From an uncultured Roseburia sp. (GTDB lineage: Bacteria > Bacillota > Clostridia > Lachnospirales > Lachnospiraceae): a stretch of DNA of 64,000 nt. Position numbers and translations under genes: made by a program. Location of the stretch: contig CANRSX010000002.1 in assembly GCA_947642555.1 (NCBI GenBank), positions 62,001 through 126,000 on the forward strand, in the 5' to 3' direction. The notes beneath the pieces are model-generated. The model was not told the DNA's origin. It ran no database searches and saw only the letters and a list, made by a program, of their open reading frames with translations. Of this stretch, positions 61,827 through 64,000 are shown piece after piece (within the stretch, counting starts at the first letter, position 1; the number at the start of each line of letters is the position of its first letter).

Positions 61827-64000
61827 TTGGATAAATACGAGTACAAAGTGAAACTGGATCAGATGAAATCCCTCGCGGAGGAAAACCGTTACAAAGAGGC
61901 GCTGGAGATTGCTGATTCGGTGAACTGGAGCAAGATAAAAAATGTAAATGCCCTGATCCTGGCAGGCGAGGTCTACGAGAAATGCGGGCGTTATGAGGAC
62001 AGCAGGGATATCCTTCTCATGGCGCAGGAGCGCTCGCCGATCGGCCGTATCATTATCTGCCGCCTGGCCGGAGTCGCGGTCAAGATGGGGAATTATGCGG
62101 AGGCGAAGGAGTATTATGACGAATTTGTCGAGCTCGCGCCGCATGACAACTTAAAATACGTGCTGAAATATCAGATCAGCAAGGCGCAGGGGGCGGATGT
62201 GCAGACGCTGATCCATATCCTGGAGGACTTAAAGGAGCAGGAGTATTCCGAGGAATGGGCGTGCGAGCTGGCGTACCTTTACCATGAGGCCGGGATGGGG
62301 GAGAAGTGTGTCGAGACCTGTGATGAGCTGATCCTCTGGTTCGGGGACGGACCGTACGTGGAGCGGGCGCTGGAGCTTAAGATGCTGTATCGTCCGCTGA
62401 CGCCGCAGCAGGAGGAGAAATACCGTTCCTTCCATCAGAAGAGCGGATTTGTGGAGGTGAGGCCCGGGGAGGAGCTCGAATCCGGGGAGATTATCAGCAC
62501 GCCGGTGCAGATCCCGAAGGTGAAGCTCGCGCCAGAGCGTTTTAATACCCAGAATATTCAGAAGGAACTGCAGAAGAGCATGCAGGAGATCATGGAGGCC
62601 ACGGAGAAGGAAGCCGTGGACGACAGCATGGCGAATGTCGAAAAGCTTGTGGAGAGCTTTCCGTATCTGCAGCCGCCGGAGGAGGAACCCGGGCTGCCGG
62701 GGGAGGAGGAGCTGCCGTATATCGAGACGGACGAGGAGATCGACAATTCATTAAAGACCGATTACATGCAGCTTCTGGCGGAGGATTATGACGGGCAGAT
62801 GAGCCTGTATGTCCCGGAGAACGGTGTGAGCGAGCCGCAGATTGACGGCCAGCTGTCCATCGGCGACGTGCTGGCGGACTGGGAGAAGAAGAAACGCGCG
62901 GCAAAGGCCGTGCTGGACGAGGCGCAGCAGCGCAAGCTTCGGGCGTCAAAGGAACGGGCGCTGCGGGAAGTCAGCGGAATTATGGAGAATCTTCTGAAGC
63001 TGGATCCCGGGCTGACGGCGGATATGCTGCTGCCGGAGCAGTACGACGGAGAAGGGCCGGGTGAGCAGGATATGGCGGAGACGCTTGCCAGCATCACCCA
63101 GGCGCTCGATCAGAGGATTAATACGGTAAAGCAGGAGAGCGCCCAGATTGACGAGCAGCTCGCCGTGATGGGAGCCGGGCTGGTGTCGGAGCTGCCGAAG
63201 CTGATGGAGGAGATACCGGATCAGCCGGAAGAGACGGCTGACCCGGGAGACGGCATGCAGGAGGTGCTGCCCGGGGACGAAGGCTTTGAAGAGGACGTTA
63301 TGATCGCAGAGCAGGAGGATTCCGTTCTGATGCCGGTCAATACCATACAGCCGGACGAGGAGATCTTACCGGCGGACACGCTCGCGCTCACGGAGGATTT
63401 TGAGCGTGCGGTGGAGGAGCAGGCGCTGGCAGCGGAGCGTCAGGCGGATGAGTTTGACTTTGAGGAAGCGCTTCTCGCGGAAGCGACAAAGAGCGTACAG
63501 AGCGAGGTCTCCCGGCATCAGCATCAGGAGGAGGTGGATCTCCCGGAGATTGCGGAGCCGGAGGAGGACGGACAGAAGACCATCACAAAGCTTTCCAGGG
63601 AACAGAGAGAGATTTTTTCATATTTTGTGCCGATCAAGGGAATGGAGCGCCAGCTCTGCCAGGCGCTGACCGGCGCGGCCAGGCGTCTTTCGTCAGGCGG
63701 CCGGGCGTCCACCGGGAATATGATCATCCAGGGCGGCCCGGGGAGCGGCAAGACGGTGTTGGCGACCAGCATGATCAAAGCGCTGCAGACGGAGACGGGC
63801 AGACCGGACGGCCGGGTGGGAAGGATCGAGGCGTCCGTGCTGAATCAGAAAGACATTGCGGCTCTCTTAAAGAAAGTGGAGGGCGGCTGCCTGATCATCG
63901 AGCAGGCAGGGGGGATTTCAAGGGAGACGGCAATCCGGCTCTCGATGCTGCTCGAGAACAACGACAGCGGGCTGCTTGTGATCCTTGAGGATACCCATAA
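61827..64000 (+). CDS. Large TPR-like/acidic/AAA-type ATPase protein, 3' end cut by window edge
   Basis: TTG start, LDKYEYKVKLDQMKSLAEENRYKEALEIADSVNWSK...; Walker A IIQGGPGSGKTVLATSM; Walker B position CLIIEQAG; frame open to window end. Confidence 0.75.
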   Translation, partial: MDKYEYKVKLDQMKSLAEENRYKEALEIADSVNWSKIKNVNALILAGEVYEKCGRYEDSRDILLMAQERSPIGRIIICRLAGVAVKMGNYAEAKEYYDEFVELAPHDNLKYVLKYQISKAQGADVQTLIHILEDLKEQEYSEEWACELAYLYHEAGMGEKCVETCDELILWFGDGPYVERALELKMLYRPLTPQQEEKYRSFHQKSGFVEVRPGEELESGEIISTPVQIPKVKLAPERFNTQNIQKELQKSMQEIMEATEKEAVDDSMANVEKLVESFPYLQPPEEEPGLPGEEELPYIETDEEIDNSLKTDYMQLLAEDYDGQMSLYVPENGVSEPQIDGQLSIGDVLADWEKKKRAAKAVLDEAQQRKLRASKERALREVSGIMENLLKLDPGLTADMLLPEQYDGEGPGEQDMAETLASITQALDQRINTVKQESAQIDEQLAVMGAGLVSELPKLMEEIPDQPEETADPGDGMQEVLPGDEGFEEDVMIAEQEDSVLMPVNTIQPDEEILPADTLALTEDFERAVEEQALAAERQADEFDFEEALLAEATKSVQSEVSRHQHQEEVDLPEIAEPEEDGQKTITKLSREQREIFSYFVPIKGMERQLCQALTGAARRLSSGGRASTGNMIIQGGPGSGKTVLATSMIKALQTETGRPDGRVGRIEASVLNQKDIAALLKKVEGGCLIIEQAGGISRETAIRLSMLLENNDSGLLVILEDTH

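Overview
This window looks like the chromosome of an anaerobic Gram-positive Clostridia/Lachnospiraceae-type bacterium (inferred from gene content and gene order). Housekeeping backbone: rpsF-ssb-rpsR-gdpP-rplI-dnaB, tsaC/sua5-(LMW-PTP-like)-upp-dCMP deaminase, and a complete F-type ATP synthase operon (atpI..atpC) whose c subunit carries a Na+-type ligand signature. Accessory modules: a two-polypeptide 2-oxoacid:acceptor oxidoreductase; a two-component system plus ABC exporter; a carbohydrate locus (LacI, DUF5060/DUF4038 glycosidase, alpha/beta hydrolase, SBP plus two permeases, YesM/YesN-like pair); a second two-component system; a fucose-type locus (AraC, FucI, FGGY kinase, GH95); an aconitase-family hydratase; and an edge-truncated AAA protein with an altered Walker B. 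Observations most worth follow-up: (1) two toxin-antitoxin loci with intact putative antitoxins and broken toxins, one retaining a perfect 28-bp operator palindrome; (2) a G9 tract at the 3' end of a histidine kinase, where loss of one G would add 27 residues after PGGG; (3) structured intergenic elements, including a 171-bp MITE-like element by galM and a family sharing CTGTGAATCGTAA downstream of dnaB and between atpG and atpD; (4) an LMW-PTP-like protein without the catalytic Cys; (5) a symmetric divergent operator/promoter; (6) intercistronic RNA structures flanking atpE. No CRISPR array, rRNA, tRNA, prophage or transposase gene was recognised. All family assignments are from reading the sequence; no database search was run.
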